From NCBI GenBank assembly GCA_001466705.2, contig LATX02000186.1:434001-498000 (forward strand): DNA of 64,000 nt. Direction: 5' to 3'. A program made the position numbers and the translations under genes. Below, one piece after another: positions 1 through 11,488 of the stretch (position 1 is the first letter of the stretch; every line of letters begins with the position of its first letter). This DNA is from Moniliophthora roreri (Eukaryota > Basidiomycota > Agaricomycetes > Agaricales > Marasmiaceae). Under the pieces are notes generated by a model. That model was not told the origin of the DNA and searched no databases. It worked only from the letters and a program-made list of their open reading frames with translations.

Positions 1-181
1 CCCAAACATGTCCCGTCCCTGTCAAGAGGTCTACCCATGCTATCAAACTCAACGCTTGGCCAAGAGTCACTTTCCCCTCCTGGCTTTGATTGCGTATTCG
101 AGTCATAATCGCAAGCCCAGGGTAAAGCAATTGTGATTTTGTGATATATACCGTGAGTGGCTGACTCTTACTGTAACAGCA

Positions 182-905
182 ATGACCGCCGAATCCACCG
201 AGTTTTGGAATGGCTTTATGCCAACTAACCCGCCTATTACACTTCTTCTCCCTTAATGGGAATCATGGGAGGCGGTATGGAAGTCGCGATGAATGGGGGA
301 CTACAGCTAGGAGGTAAACTGGGTATCACGGAAGAAGAAAAGCAGGTCTCTGAGCAACGGAGATTGAGAGTACATGAGGTGAGCTGCCATCTTCTCCGGG
401 CTCGAGCTGACACGAACAAACGCTTTTTCTACTCTCCAGCTCCCCGCTATCGCAGCACCTCAAGACCCCAAACACATCCATCGAGCCCGCCTCGTTCTTG
501 TCTGGATTCTCCATTTCTACGTACACACACTCCCACCACAACCGGATTCAGAGCCCGCGAGGAACCCACCATCGCTCAGCGTTCCCCTCCTCCAGATCTC
601 CAAGGCTACAGACCAACCACCCGTATTAACATACGCCGATGAGGTGATACTCAACTCATACCTCGGCACAACCGATAACGAACCCAAATGCCTGTTCTTA
701 TCCAACAAAGGCCCAGGATCAGCACACGAGCAAGCCTTCTATCTCACAAGCGCACGAGTCGAATGGGAAGGTGCCAAGGCGATGCAAGTTGTACACGATA
801 TCGTTACCTCTTCGGCGGACACTGTCACACGCAACCGCAGGTTCTTTACAAGTCTCGCGATTCACCCAGCGCTTTTCATCCGAACATCATCACACGTTCA
901 TTGCC
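182..905 (+). pseudogene. Indoleamine 2,3-dioxygenase-like, copy 1 (broken)
   Basis: IDO opens the indole ring of tryptophan, the first step of the kynurenine route to NAD (BNA2 in yeast). The start ATG at 182 follows a TAACAG splice acceptor and opens MTAESTEFWNGFMPTNPP. A GT-AG intron lies at about 380-440. The second exon reads RARLVLVWILHFYVHTLPP, then SVPLLQISKATDQPPVLTY, then FYLTSARVEWEGAKAM, which is the order seen in the middle of IDO proteins. An in-frame TAA at about 254-256 replaces the Glu codon present in copy 2, and after about 810 the match fades and the heme-binding C-terminal half is missing. It is one of three copies on the same strand (see 4831 and 11010). The family call rests on remembered motifs; I am confident of the family and of the breakage. 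Confidence 0.72.
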
Positions 906-1262
906 ACCATGAGCCAGTAATGATAGGAGTTGGGCATCGCGTTGGTATTATTGCACGACAGCGTTTGTGTTCGGAAATAGCCGTGGAACCGCACAGCTTC
1001 AAATAAGCTTGGAGCAGATAATAACCATTACAGAGGCAAAACTTCCCTCGGCAGTAGGGTTAAGATGACCATACAACCGTTATCGTCGCCACCGTCTATA
1101 CAGGCACGACGGTGCAGCCCTAAGCTCACGTGGGGTCAGGAGCATGGGGTATGCGCAACGGGTTACGGCAGGCTTATTCGGTTGGTTTTCCAACTCAAAA
1201 CTGTCGAGTGACCTAACGCTCAGCTTACCTTTTCTTCCCGCTTTTTGTTCAGGACCACCATC

Positions 1263-3886
1263 ATGGATTCAGAGAAGCCCATCGTCTCCTCCGATTCCGG
1301 TTCCGACAAAGAAGCTGCCTCACTCTATAATGCCCATGTCGATATCAGTGGTGTAGACGAGCGCAAACTCATACGCAACATAGACCTTGCTCTTATCCCA
1401 TGGCTGTCTTTCTTATACCTTCTGAGCTTCTTGGATCGAACAAGTATCGGAAAGTGGGTTTCTTCATCTAGCACGTCTATATTTGTTACTGATCCCCGTA
1501 TCAAGTGCTAAGGTTCGTCACATACTCTCAAGGTGTTCAACGCACGTGCAAATGATCTTAAACAGTTGTACCACCTGGAAGAAGACCTTGGGCTTAACGA
1601 CAATCAGTATCTCATATCGCTGACAGTGTTCTTCTTTAGGTAGGTTCCCTTCCCTATTTCTGTGTGCATTGCTCTTTCTGACTCTGGAAACGAGCTACGC
1701 CGTTTTTGAAGTGCATATTCCTGACATTGCACGCTGTACCTCACTCATACCACCTGCCAGGTTCCGTCAAACATCTTTCTCAAGCGCTTACGACCGTCAA
1801 TATGGCTCTCGGGCCTGATGTTACTCTGGGGTGTCATGATGGTATGTTTTCAGGCACCGTTCACCCTTTATCAATCTCGCTTACAGGCTCCTTGCAGACA
1901 GTCCAAGGTCTTGTTCATGATTATGGTGGTCTCGTCAGTAAGTGACTCCACGAAGACTCGCCCCTAAAGCTTGCAGAACTCAATAGCTCTATCTTTTGCC
2001 GTTAGCCATGCGTTTCTTTTTGGGAACGTTCGAAGCCGGTCTGTTCCCAGGTGTGACCTATTATCTGTCGTGGTCAGTACACCACAATACTTGATCATCA
2101 GTCACCTGTTCCTAACGAAATCTGCATGTCAGTTGGTATAAGCGGTCCGAGTTCGGTATTCGTGCCGCTGTCTTTTTCTCAGCCGCAACAGTATCTGGGG
2201 GTACTGTGCCTTTTTTTCTTCTTCAATTCAGTACTAATCAGATGTCCTTAGCCTTCGGGGGTTTACTTGCAGTAAGCATGTACAAAACTACTTTACGATT
2301 GCAGGATGCTGACGTCTCTCGTCGTAGGCTGCGATTGCGCAGATGGATGGTGTAGGCGGGAAACCGGCTTGGGCCTGGATCTTGTGAGTGACGTCTTAAA
2401 CTATACAAGTGCCGATAATAAATGTTATGGGACAGTATCCTTGAGGGGCTGGTGACAGTAGTGGCCGGAGTACTCTCATTCTGGATTATCCAGGATTTCC
2501 CGGATACAGCGAAATTCTTGACGGAGGCTGAAAGAACTGTGGTAGTCCGTCGTCTCCAAGACGATGACCAGATTAGTGCTGCTGGCGAAAAGCTCAGATG
2601 GAAGTATATTAAAATGGGCTTTTTGGATTGGAAGACCTGGGTGGCAAGTGAGTACGACGTTCGAGCTTTCAAGGAATAGCGACAGCTGATTCTACTTCCG
2701 AAAATTAGTGCTGATTTTTGCAGGTTGTGACATGCCTCTCTACGCGTTTTCCCTTTTCCTTCCGTCTATCATCAACCAAGTCAGTCACAGTGTCCGGGCC
2801 ATCGCATCCAATACTCATTTTTTTCTTTAACAGCTCGGTGAATTCGCTGCAAATAGGACGGTAGCGAACCTGTTGACTGTCCCCGTCTATGTCTTTGCCT
2901 GTATCGTCACTTGCCTGGTTAGTTTCCTGGCGGACCGATATGGCAGACGAGGCTATTTCAATATGTAAGAGTCTTTCTTCCTCCCGAATCCAATATCTTT
3001 AACTCTTTTTAATCCCTAGCACGTTCTTCTGTCTGGGTGAGTATTACTTTTCGATCCCAGCACCTATCCTTAATCATTCATCCATTATAGGTGCTGCCGG
3101 CTACATCATTCTCATTTCGTCAAGGAGTGCAGCTCTGTCCTATTTTGCTGTGTTCCTGGCAACATGGTACCGTTTTACTGTCTTCTCGTGTGTGATCGTT
3201 GCTAAAGAGTCCTCCTTGTAGCGGTATCTTCCCTACTATTCGTAAGTTGATATCACTTTGCCGCGTCGAGTCGTTACTGAAGGTTTCTTATACACGCAGC
3301 CAATTCCATGTTCGTACAAGTCGCATTAAGTTGCCGTAATGCCCTCGAGTGCTCATCGTCGTTCACAGTGCGTGGATTTCCAGCAACGTTGAGGGATCCT
3401 ACAAGCGTAGTGTCGCCTTAGCAATGGGCATCAGCTTGTATGTCTTACTTTTCCCAGTGTTTCTTGACCTGTTGATTGACATTTTTCCCAGCGGTAACAT
3501 CAACGGCGCTGTCAGCTCAAACGTCGTAAGTGTTCATGGTCCGTTCATGGTCAAGACCAATATTGACTATAAGGGCAGTATCGTTCAAAAGACGCGCCAT
3601 GGTACACTCTTGGTCATGGTGAGTAGTTCAACGCCTCCTCTGTGACCGGCCGCTAATCCATTCATCTATAGGACTGGTATTGATGTACATTGCCATTGGG
3701 ATAACCGCCTCTTGTATCTACCTCTACTTCGTTAAACAAGAGAACGCGAAGAGGGAGAGAGGCGAACGGGACGAGATTATCGGAGACTCAATGACCGGCC
3801 AGGAGAAAAACGGCCGATACGATTCGGTTGCTGACGCGAAAAGAGAGAAGGGGGATGGTTACAGTGGATATCGTTACACGATTTGA
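1263..3886 (+). CDS. MFS transporter, anion:cation symporter (allantoate/nicotinate permease type)
   Basis: This is a major facilitator of the ACS (DAL5/TNA1-like) family that should import a small organic anion across the plasma membrane. About a dozen exons can be followed in order: MDSEKPIVSSDSGSDKEAAS with a soluble acidic N-terminus, then LALIPWLSFLYLLSFLDRTS (TM1), the NQYLISLTVFFF and VPSNIFLKRLRPSIW stretches, MRFFLGTFEAGLFPGVTYYL, WIIQDFPDTAKFLTEAER before the central loop, VSFLADRYGRRGYFN, and a charged tail ending YSGYRYTI. Introns are about 50-60 bp with GT-AG ends (for example 1454-1532). I chose ATG 1263 because the family starts in this way just before TM1; an upstream in-frame ATG at 1245 adds six residues. 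No stop or frameshift was found in the exons. It lies between two IDO-like copies; TNA1-type nicotinate uptake would fit NAD metabolism, but the substrate is an inference. Confidence 0.85.
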
Positions 3887-3889
3887 GCT

Positions 3890-4560
3890 CATTTCACGGT
3901 TTTATGGATTCAAGTTGGTATGTAGACCAGACCACTCCCAAACTACACCTCTAACGTCCAAAGGTAGGTAACGTCTCTCAACTCATTCTGAGCAATCCCA
4001 GGCTACGAGGCATTCGGGAACGCCATGAACCGACGCATGTAAATATACTATACAGGGAGAGGTGCTATGAAATATGGACGGATGACTCGAATCAAGGTGA
4101 AAGCTTTTGGGCTGTATCGGGCGATGAAGATGTTTTGTTGGTCGTAAAACAATCCTCGGTTGGATCTGTCCGATTCCAAGGTCACCCCGTTGTCGTCTGA
4201 CTCGTGGAAGGTGTATAAATCTCGTCGTCTTGAGGATGCTGTTGAGAACGAGGAACAGCGAGGTCAAGTGAAAAGGCCTTGGCGGCCTTTGAGCGTACCA
4301 TTGCACCCACCGAATCGATGATAGACCGGGAGTTTGGGTGACCGAATGGCGGTGAGCCAAAGTGTGCGTAGTGTCAGTGAACGTGGAGGAACTGAGAGAG
4401 TACGTACCTGCTGCTTGTACGAAACCAAAGTTATTCTTGTACTGTTCCATTAAGTAGGTTATGTATGTAAAGAGGAATGTCAGTGACAGTCAATTTCGAA
4501 TCTTGCAGAATTGGGTCGACATGAGAATGGCTGGTGACCTGATGACCTGATGGCGCGTTG
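3890..4560. other. Intergenic stretch with one doubtful ORF
   Basis: No recognisable gene lies here. A 155-codon open frame on the minus strand (4450 to 3983) begins MEQYKNNFGFVQAAG and then runs across a sequence that looks like a splice donor (GTACGT), so only the first exon-like piece looks protein-like. I do not recognise it and do not call it a gene. Confidence 0.3.
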
Positions 4561-4830
4561 ATCGTTCCTCTCGCTAGGCACTTCTACTCTACACGGTCAC
4601 ATAGCGGAACACTGAGCAGGATTTTTCAAAGAACACCCACCTCGTCACACTGGCCCAGCCTATCCCGTACCTGTCAGGTCTACCCATGCTGTCAAACTCA
4701 ACGCTCGGCCAAGAATTACTTTCCCCTCCTAGCTCTGATTAGAGCGTTCGAGTCAGAATCGCAAGTCTAGGGTAAAGCATTTTAAACTTCATGATATATA
4801 CCACTACTGACTGACTCTTTACTGTAACAG

Positions 4831-5633
4831 CAAAGACATCTGAACCTGCCGAATTCACCGAGTTTTGGAATGGTTTGATGCCAACCAACCCGCCTATTAC
4901 ATGGCTTCCTTCTGAATGGGAATCATGGGAGGCAGTATCGTAAGCTGCGATGGATGAGGAACTACATTTGTAAACTGGGTATCACGAAAATGAAGGCTTA
5001 TTCTACTCTCTAGCTCCCTGTTTTTGCCACACCTCAAGACTCTAAACACATCCATCGAGCTCGCCTCGTTCTCCTCTAGATCCTGCATTTCTACGTACAC
5101 ACGCTCCCACCACAATCGGATTCAGAACCCATGAGGATCCCACCGTCGCTCAGCGTTCCCCTCCTCCAAATCTCCAAACATACAGGCCAATCGCCCGTAT
5201 TGACATACACCGACGATGTGATACTCAACTCGTACCTCGACGCAACCGACAACGAATCCAAATGCTTATTCTTTATTCAATAAAGGCCCAGGATCAGCAT
5301 ATGAACAAGGCTTCCATCTCACAAGTGCACGAGTCAGATGGGAAGGTGCGAAAGCTATGCGCGTTGTGCACGATATCATTTCTTCGACAAACCTCGACCT
5401 CACGAGCCAACTCGGAATCCTCACACACATCCACACACTTCGTGAAATACTCCTTTCCATCAAGAAGTTGCGATCCGGAGCTTCTCTACAATTTGGTTGG
5501 GCGGTGGGACTTGGGTGTTTGAGGGCGAAGAGATGGACACGCACATGCTTATAGGATCAAGTGCAGCCCAAAGCCCTCTCATACAAATGCCCGACGCGTT
5601 CCTTGGTACTTCTCATATGTATATATGATTTGA
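4831..5633 (+). pseudogene. Indoleamine 2,3-dioxygenase-like, copy 2 (broken)
   Basis: This is a second copy of the IDO-like segment and keeps more of the C-terminal half than copy 1. It repeats the FWNGLMPTNPPIT opening, the intron, ILHFYVHTLPP, SVPLLQISKHTGQSPVLTY and the DPELLYNLV stretch. It then reads GSSAAQSPLIQMPDAFLGTS, which corresponds to the IDO motif G-S/P-A-G-Q-S before the proximal heme region. Here the conserved glycine of AGQS is Ala. A TAG replaces Trp before ILHFYV, and frameshifts follow at about 5270-5330. The upstream non-coding block (about 4660-4830) is also shared with copies 1 and 3, so the duplicated unit included the promoter side. It is very probably a non-functional paralogue. 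Confidence 0.7.
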
Positions 5634-5949
5634 AACTATGATTCCCTGTTCGATACCGAGCTGCTTCAACGGCACCACTTTCTGTGGCCCACCCGCCATT
5701 CCGTGCTGGCCTCCAGCGCCCCCTTTTTGAAGGTTGCTCTGACGAAGAATGTGTAAAGCGGGCTGTAAGTTGACCAGTTTCCAGAACAGGCCACTGAGGT
5801 AGAACATTCATTGCAGGAGATCATGCTAAAATGTCAAAATACCAGGAAAATGCTTTAGAGAAGGAAAGAACCGACCGCGCTGCGCTGGTCCGTGCGCAAT
5901 CAACCTCTTCTTCCCTTACGATTCACTGACGACGAAGGGTTTTCTACGG

Positions 5950-7290
5950 CCCGACCATTGATGCCAAAGCTCGCGGGATTTAGACCAGGGTACTCCAAGG
6001 TTAGGTTTACGCCAGCAGCAGCAGGCGGGTTTGCTACCTAAACACCCCATCTCAACTCCTCAACAATTCTACGACTGGTACACCCTCATCGAACGAAGCA
6101 TTCCGCACAGCCAAGATGCCTATTTTCGCGCACACGTATCCATGCTCACAAGTCACCTGGATACGTACGATCACCTGTTTCCTCAAATCCAACTAGTCGA
6201 GAACCAAGCTGACGGAATGCTCGAAGGTTGGAGAGGCGTAGAAGAGAGCTGTGAATGTGTTTTAGATGAACGGGATAGGGTTCTCTGGAGCTGGCTTTGT
6301 GGTTGGGGTATCTTAACCGAACGACTAGTCGGACCACCCTCACGAAACACTCGTCCTTCAATCCGATTTTTTATACATGGTCGAACGAGTGGACATCTGC
6401 ATCGACTACCTCAAAACTCACAGACAGTTCCCGGGAAGCTGAGTTATGCCTTTTACGATTCAACCGGTGCTTAACAAGGGCAATGTCGTTTGTCAAGATG
6501 TATTTTTCTGGGGTCGTTGAGGGCGTTGGCGGGAGACATCATCAGGCAATTCGGGTCAGGTGAAAAACCGCAAGCGACAACACGTCGTTTGCTGTACACT
6601 GTCCAATCCGACGTCTAGATAGGGTCATGGGTCATCACTGCCGCCTCTCTCGCATGAGCTTGGACCTCAAGACCTCAAGACGACAAATCTCTCCGATACG
6701 CTTTTTGCTGGCAGAATGTCATACCGTGTATCTGTTGACGAGGAAGGCGTTAGTGGGGCCTGTGGTAAGGGAGCAGGATAGGGAGTTGACAAGGGGCGTA
6801 GAGCTGGGTAGTGCAGGGAATATGGATGTCGTCGAGCTGGTGAGTGTCTTAGCCTCGTTATTGCGTGCTCGTACTGAGCGATGTTACACCCATGGAAGAC
6901 GTACCTACCTCAAACAGCTATGTAACGACAAGTGCAAGCTATTCAAACAGTTCTTTGTCACCGGCGAGGGCCAATTCGCTTCTCCTTTTTTTCCCTATCA
7001 CTACCAACGCGAATTCGTTCTGGCCAATACCTCAAAACACTTTGCGACTACCCCTTACGACGACCTTCAACCTCGAATTCTTCACGAATCAAGGCTTATC
7101 GCGCTCTGCGAAGTTTGCGCAGAAGTGATATCAGGTATTACATGCCCTCGGGTGACTTTAGCTTGAACACGGAAGGGTATACGACGATGGAGAAGTATAT
7201 CTGGGTGTTGGAGCAGTTAACTGATTTCGTCAACGTGAGTAGACGTTTCTTCCTTTGAGCTAGTAACTAACTTGCGCATTCACAGCCGTT
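5950..7290 (+). pseudogene. COG3: COG3 (Sec34), conserved oligomeric Golgi complex subunit 3, degraded
   Basis: COG3 is a core subunit of the tethering complex for retrograde vesicles within the Golgi. The pieces are in the right order but in three frames: TPQQFYDWYTLIERSIPHSQ and GMLEGWRGVEESCE (frame 1), HETLVLQSDFLYMVERVDIC (frame 2, about 6340-6435), CLTRAMSFVKMYFSG (frame 3), then LLAECHTVYLLTRKALVGP, TYLKQLCNDKCKLFKQFF, the TLCDY and RILHESRLIALCEVCAE stretches, and finally DIRYYMPSGDFS with MEKYIWVLEQLTDFVN. Between ALCEVC and SDIRYYMP roughly 100 residues expected in COG3 are missing, so an internal deletion accompanies the frameshifts. The genome must carry a functional COG3 elsewhere, so I read this as a decayed extra copy. 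The sequence at 5950-6040 just upstream (RPGYSKVRFTPAAAGGF) may belong to it or to another gene end. Confidence 0.75.
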
Positions 7291-7556
7291 GTATAGCGGA
7301 AGAAACTATCTCGCTACGCACCATTGCAACCGACTTCAGAGAAGAGCAAACTGAAGGGACACTTGTTTCTTTTTTGCGAGCTTTTGGCGTCAAAAGAGGT
7401 TCCGAATCAGTTTGGGTCATCTGAGCCTGAGCCTGCACCGGCTTCCTTGCAGCGAGCATAAATGTAATAGTTAAGAATAATACAGTCCACCTCATTTTAT
7501 CGTATGTCATGAATCCAGAACCTCCCAGTCCAAGTCCAAGTCTTCAGCCAGCGGTT

Positions 7557-9534
7557 CTAAAATGGCATTTCTAGTCTGAGGAAGAGAAGGATATACTGTA
7601 AGGATGACACACCTTCAATAAGCACAAAACGATCCTCGGTCCCAATGATCTCCAACTCCAGATAACCCATACTTCGTGCCCAATCGGAGGTAGTGGGGTC
7701 AAAGCCCCGAGCCTTCTGCCAGTCTTGAAGGGCAGCGTAGATGTGGGTTGGCAATGAGTACAGCTCAAATTGAGTGGGATGATCTGTGTCGAACACGAGC
7801 ACTGGAAGGCCCCACCGCTCACATTCCTCCTCTGACAGCCGAGATTGACCGGTCTTGTCGAAAGACCAGAAGTAACGAGGTCTTTCCGTCCATGATACGA
7901 GTTCGGATAGTGTTGCGGGGAGGGGATGAAGGGAGAGGTAAACAGGTGTTAGTGGTGTTTCTTCAGTGGGGTGTTCAGCATTACGGAGGGTGGAGAAGGT
8001 TCGGGGGCGTTGAGTGTATCGTAAAGTCAGGTCAGGCGGTTCAACAATAACTGGTGGGAGAAAGAAAAGATCAGTCTGCATAATATATTAAACAGTGAGG
8101 GGACGAACAAAAGTTTTCCTTTCCCTCTGTAACATCAAGAGCATCGAAAACCCGTGGCGACTGCGATAACCATTCCTGGCAGAACCTCAACCGTTCATAT
8201 TTAGCTCGAAGATGAATACGCTCCCCTTGAACCGGATCCAACTTGAAACTGCAGATTCCTGAGCCCAAATCAAGCATCGAAACCACAATATCACTCACCG
8301 TATCAACCCCCCATCCAGCTCTGTTCTATCTACTAATCCATCCATCTTCCACCATTTCCATAAAGAACCAGCTTCTCGTGGCCTCCTCGCGACAGCCTCC
8401 ATTGACGGTGAGTAGACAGTGTCGAACCGAAGCCCACCTATGACATCCATCGGGAGATGGTCGGGTGGATTCCGCCAAAGACTGCGGAGATACCAAAGCA
8501 TCACTAAACTCCAGTCAGGATGGTCGGATTGGTGGTCTTCTACCATCCGCGGAAATAGATCATGAAGAGAGGTGAGCCTCGAATCAAGCACTGCACAGTT
8601 CAATACACTGATATCCACGCTCAACCCGAGCTTGCTAAAGAACCTGAAGGAAGCGTCATCCTTCAACATGTCGACAGTAGGTGGGACAACAATCGACTCA
8701 TTTGTGCCGAAAGAACGAAATCGGGTGCTGGGGCCATCAGGCCCTCTGAGAAGCACACCAGTAGTGGTGTTCATCCATAACATATAATCCCAGCATCCCA
8801 TGTTCTTCTGGAAGAACCAAACACCATTAGCTCAAGAAATTGAGACGAGAACGGAGATCCAGACTAACCCTCAAATGTTGAATGTAGACATTCATCCAAA
8901 AGGACCTCGTGTAAAAATGCGCGCACGGGACCAATTCTATGAATACCGTCAGGATATGCTGTTGATAGGAAGCTCAAGGTGAGTTGAACCGTGATGAAAA
9001 ATCAGCGCTGGGATTTCCGACCGGTTAATGCCGAATAGTTGGAATGAGCCTGGATTTCTACCTGTCTGTCAGATATAAAGCTCCCAAGTGATAGGCGAAA
9101 GCCTACCTGGTACGCGAGAACCATCGAAAATCTTCTTCCCAGAGCGTCCGTGCATCTTTGCCCTCGTACATCACTGCAGTGTACTTGGATTGTTGATTGT
9201 TATGTAGCTCGATTGTGTGGATCGTTTTACGGCTTTTGATCCTCCACTCTTGTGATTTGCAATCCCGATGCCAGTCGTTTTCGGTGTGTAGCGTTTTCAA
9301 AGTGATGATATGTCCGCTTTTCACGTAGTCAAACTGTCAGTTTATCCTACCGTTAGCTCAGTTAAAGACTGTAAAGTGAGAACCACCACTCACCTCATCG
9401 TACTTGGTGCGTTTTGCGGCTGCGTGACTGTTAACATTGATGACTTGCCCATTGAACTGATTCCCTTCGACGTGATTGAAAGTGTCGTTGCCCTTGAAAG
9501 AAAATCCTGATGAATTCTTGAAACTCATTTCCAG
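7557..9534 (-). CDS. Agaricomycete-specific protein of unknown function (multi-exon)
   Basis: I recognise a family common in Agaricomycetes whose role is not known to me. The start at 9534 gives MSFKNSSGFSFKGNDTFNHV followed by NQFNGQVINVNSHAA and KRTKYDE, the usual opening. A GT-AG intron leads to an exon with HTIELHNNQQSKYTAVMYEG and WEEDFRWFSRTR. Further exons give NPGSFQLFGINRSEIPALIF, AHFYTRSFWMNVYIQHLR, DYMLWMNTTTGVLLRGPDGP, a long stretch to GGLIR, then EWLSQSPRVFDALDVTEGKE and a C-terminal exon ending at 7557. Between the GINRSE and AHFY pieces (about 8960-9010) the frame changes and one or two stops intervene, so it may be damaged or may use an intron I have not resolved. No signal peptide or membrane segment is visible. 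Confidence 0.6.
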
Positions 9535-9539
9535 CGCTA

Positions 9540-10790
9540 AGTGAGATAGTGGTAGTGGTAGAGAGGTGAGAATGGGTTGTGGGGAACACGAGAACCTACA
9601 GCATTTTATATGTCAGTCGACACGAGGTTCGACGAATCAGATTGGATAAACAGCCTGTAAAGGCGATGAGGTAACAGCGTCAATCACCATGTACTGCCTT
9701 TCTGCATTTGTTGCATTCGTGGACAAAAATTAATGGTGAGCGTTAAGGTAAAAGGCGCACCATTTCGTTCAATCTCATGTACTCATGTGGCCATTGCCCT
9801 CGACCCGGTGAACACTGGGCCTCTAGACTTGTCTTGGAATAACAAGAAGAACCTAAACTGGCCAGCTCATTTCTTCAAGAGCGCAACAAAGTAAAATTGC
9901 ATGCTTCGTATCTATCTATCAATCGTTGGAATTGAATACTTTTCCCAGCAAGACCTTGATTAGCACTTACACCAACCCTTTTAATCCCTTTCCAGATCCC
10001 AGTTGATTTCCTGCTCTCCAGTGTCCATATTCCGATCCATCCCCGGTTGCCAGATCCCGAAGCTTGAAGAGTGATGGTCGTAATGTTGAAAGAGTCACGG
10101 TAATCATCGGGTGGATGTGAGTATGAGGTACGACTTGAGAGATTGGTCGCTGGCACTATCACTGTTGAATGGTCGGGTTCAGTTCAGTAACATTCCTCAA
10201 AGTACGCACATTGCGGGGACGCAAGTTCCGATGTGCGTCGAAAGATCAGAAGACGATGCAGTTGCCCTCACTGAAACGGTGAGCTGTATCCAATGACACT
10301 CTGTGCCTTGAATCAATGCTGTCGACGTCGGAGTGTTGATTTAGAGGCTGAGAGTGTGTATGATAGCCCGCTACTAGTGACGCACGGTACTGAATGTTTG
10401 GAATTTTCAAGGTATAAGCGTGAGCACTATGTATATGATGTGCGATAAGGTTCCTTGCAAGAGTTCATAATTACAAAAGAGAAAAAGATCTTTAACAATA
10501 TGTCAGAGTTGCGATTACTATGAGGCCAACCGGTGAACTCACATAGTGCTAGAAGGCCTATTATCTCCTTCTCCCTCCTGAAAACTCTAGCTCCATTTCT
10601 CCAACTTGATACCCAATCCAATCGGGGCGGATAGCGGAAATCCTTTTGGAGGGCGATGAAGTATCCAACTCGGACATCATGCAAGTCGCGGAGAAAGGTC
10701 AATAGGCGCCCGTCGACTGGATGCTTTCTTCAGTACCACCACAACGTCTCGCTAGCCTCAGCCCTCTTCTCACATAACGGAATACTTAGC
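9540..10790. other. No recognised gene; contains a dispersed-repeat fragment
   Basis: Short open frames occur on both strands (for example 10162 to 9875 minus), but none shows a family motif, convincing splice pattern or conserved domain that I recognise. A block of about 110 bp at 10,394-10,501 closely matches 15,995-16,108 in the same orientation and looks like a small piece of a mobile element carried into this gene-rich side. Confidence 0.4.
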
Positions 10791-11009
10791 AGAAGGACAC
10801 AAAGAATGTGCTCCTTTTTATAACAGTCCAGTCCTCTCCCGTACCTGTCAGAAGGCCTACCCCATGCTGTCAAAACTCAATGCTTGGCCAGAAGTCACTT
10901 TTCCCCTCCTAACTTTGATTGGGGCGTTTGAGTCATAATTCCAAGTCTAGGGTAAAGCAGTTTCAATTTTATGATATATACCACGACTGACTGATTCTTC
11001 TACTGTAAC

Positions 11010-11310
11010 ATGCAATGTCATTTGAACCTGCCAAATCCACCAAATTTTGGAACGGTTTTATGCCAGCCAAGCCGCCTATTACACGTCTTCCTTCCGAATG
11101 GGAATCATAGGAGGCGGTATTGGAAGCTGCGATGGATGAGGGTCTGCACTTGGGAGGGTATCACGGAAGAAGAGAAGTAAAGCTCTGAACGATGAAGATT
11201 CAGAGTACGCGAGGTGAGCTGCCATCTTCTCCGAGCTCCAGCTGACGTCAAGGAGGGCTTATTTTACTCCCTAGCTCCTTGTTATCGCTGCACCTCAAGA
11301 CCCAACACGG
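11010..11310 (+). pseudogene. Indoleamine 2,3-dioxygenase-like, copy 3 (truncated)
   Basis: This is the third copy of the IDO-like 5' end. The shared block starts in the non-coding region at about 10,830 and continues through the FWNGFMPA opening, the WESW stretch and the intron to the Leu-rich start of exon 2 with PQDP. At about 11,310 the similarity to copies 1 and 2 stops abruptly, and an unrelated open stretch (DKMLGNVQARSRFAMSIRKN) follows to a stop at about 11,468. It is therefore a truncated duplicate or a fusion with other DNA, and cannot encode an oxygenase. Confidence 0.65.
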
Positions 11311-11488
11311 CAGAAGCAAACGCAGACTTCACTCCGGCTTCAACAGGTGGATTGACGGCCAAGGCACGCTCGACAAGATGCTCGGCAATGTACAAGCCAG
11401 GTCGCGATTTGCTATGTCTATCCGCAAGAATCTGGATGAGGTTGTGTTCCGCCCAAGTGGAAGTGGTTAGGTGAACATCGGCGCCATA

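Noticed and set aside
3983..4450. 155-codon minus-strand ORF
   Set aside because: Composition and an internal splice-donor-like site suggest a chance frame; no family motif was recognised.
7280..7510. Minus-strand ORF with a hydrophobic start resembling a signal peptide (MRWTVLFLTITFMLA)
   Set aside because: It overlaps the end of the COG3 pseudogene, is short and has no downstream domain; a secreted small protein cannot be excluded but is not supported.
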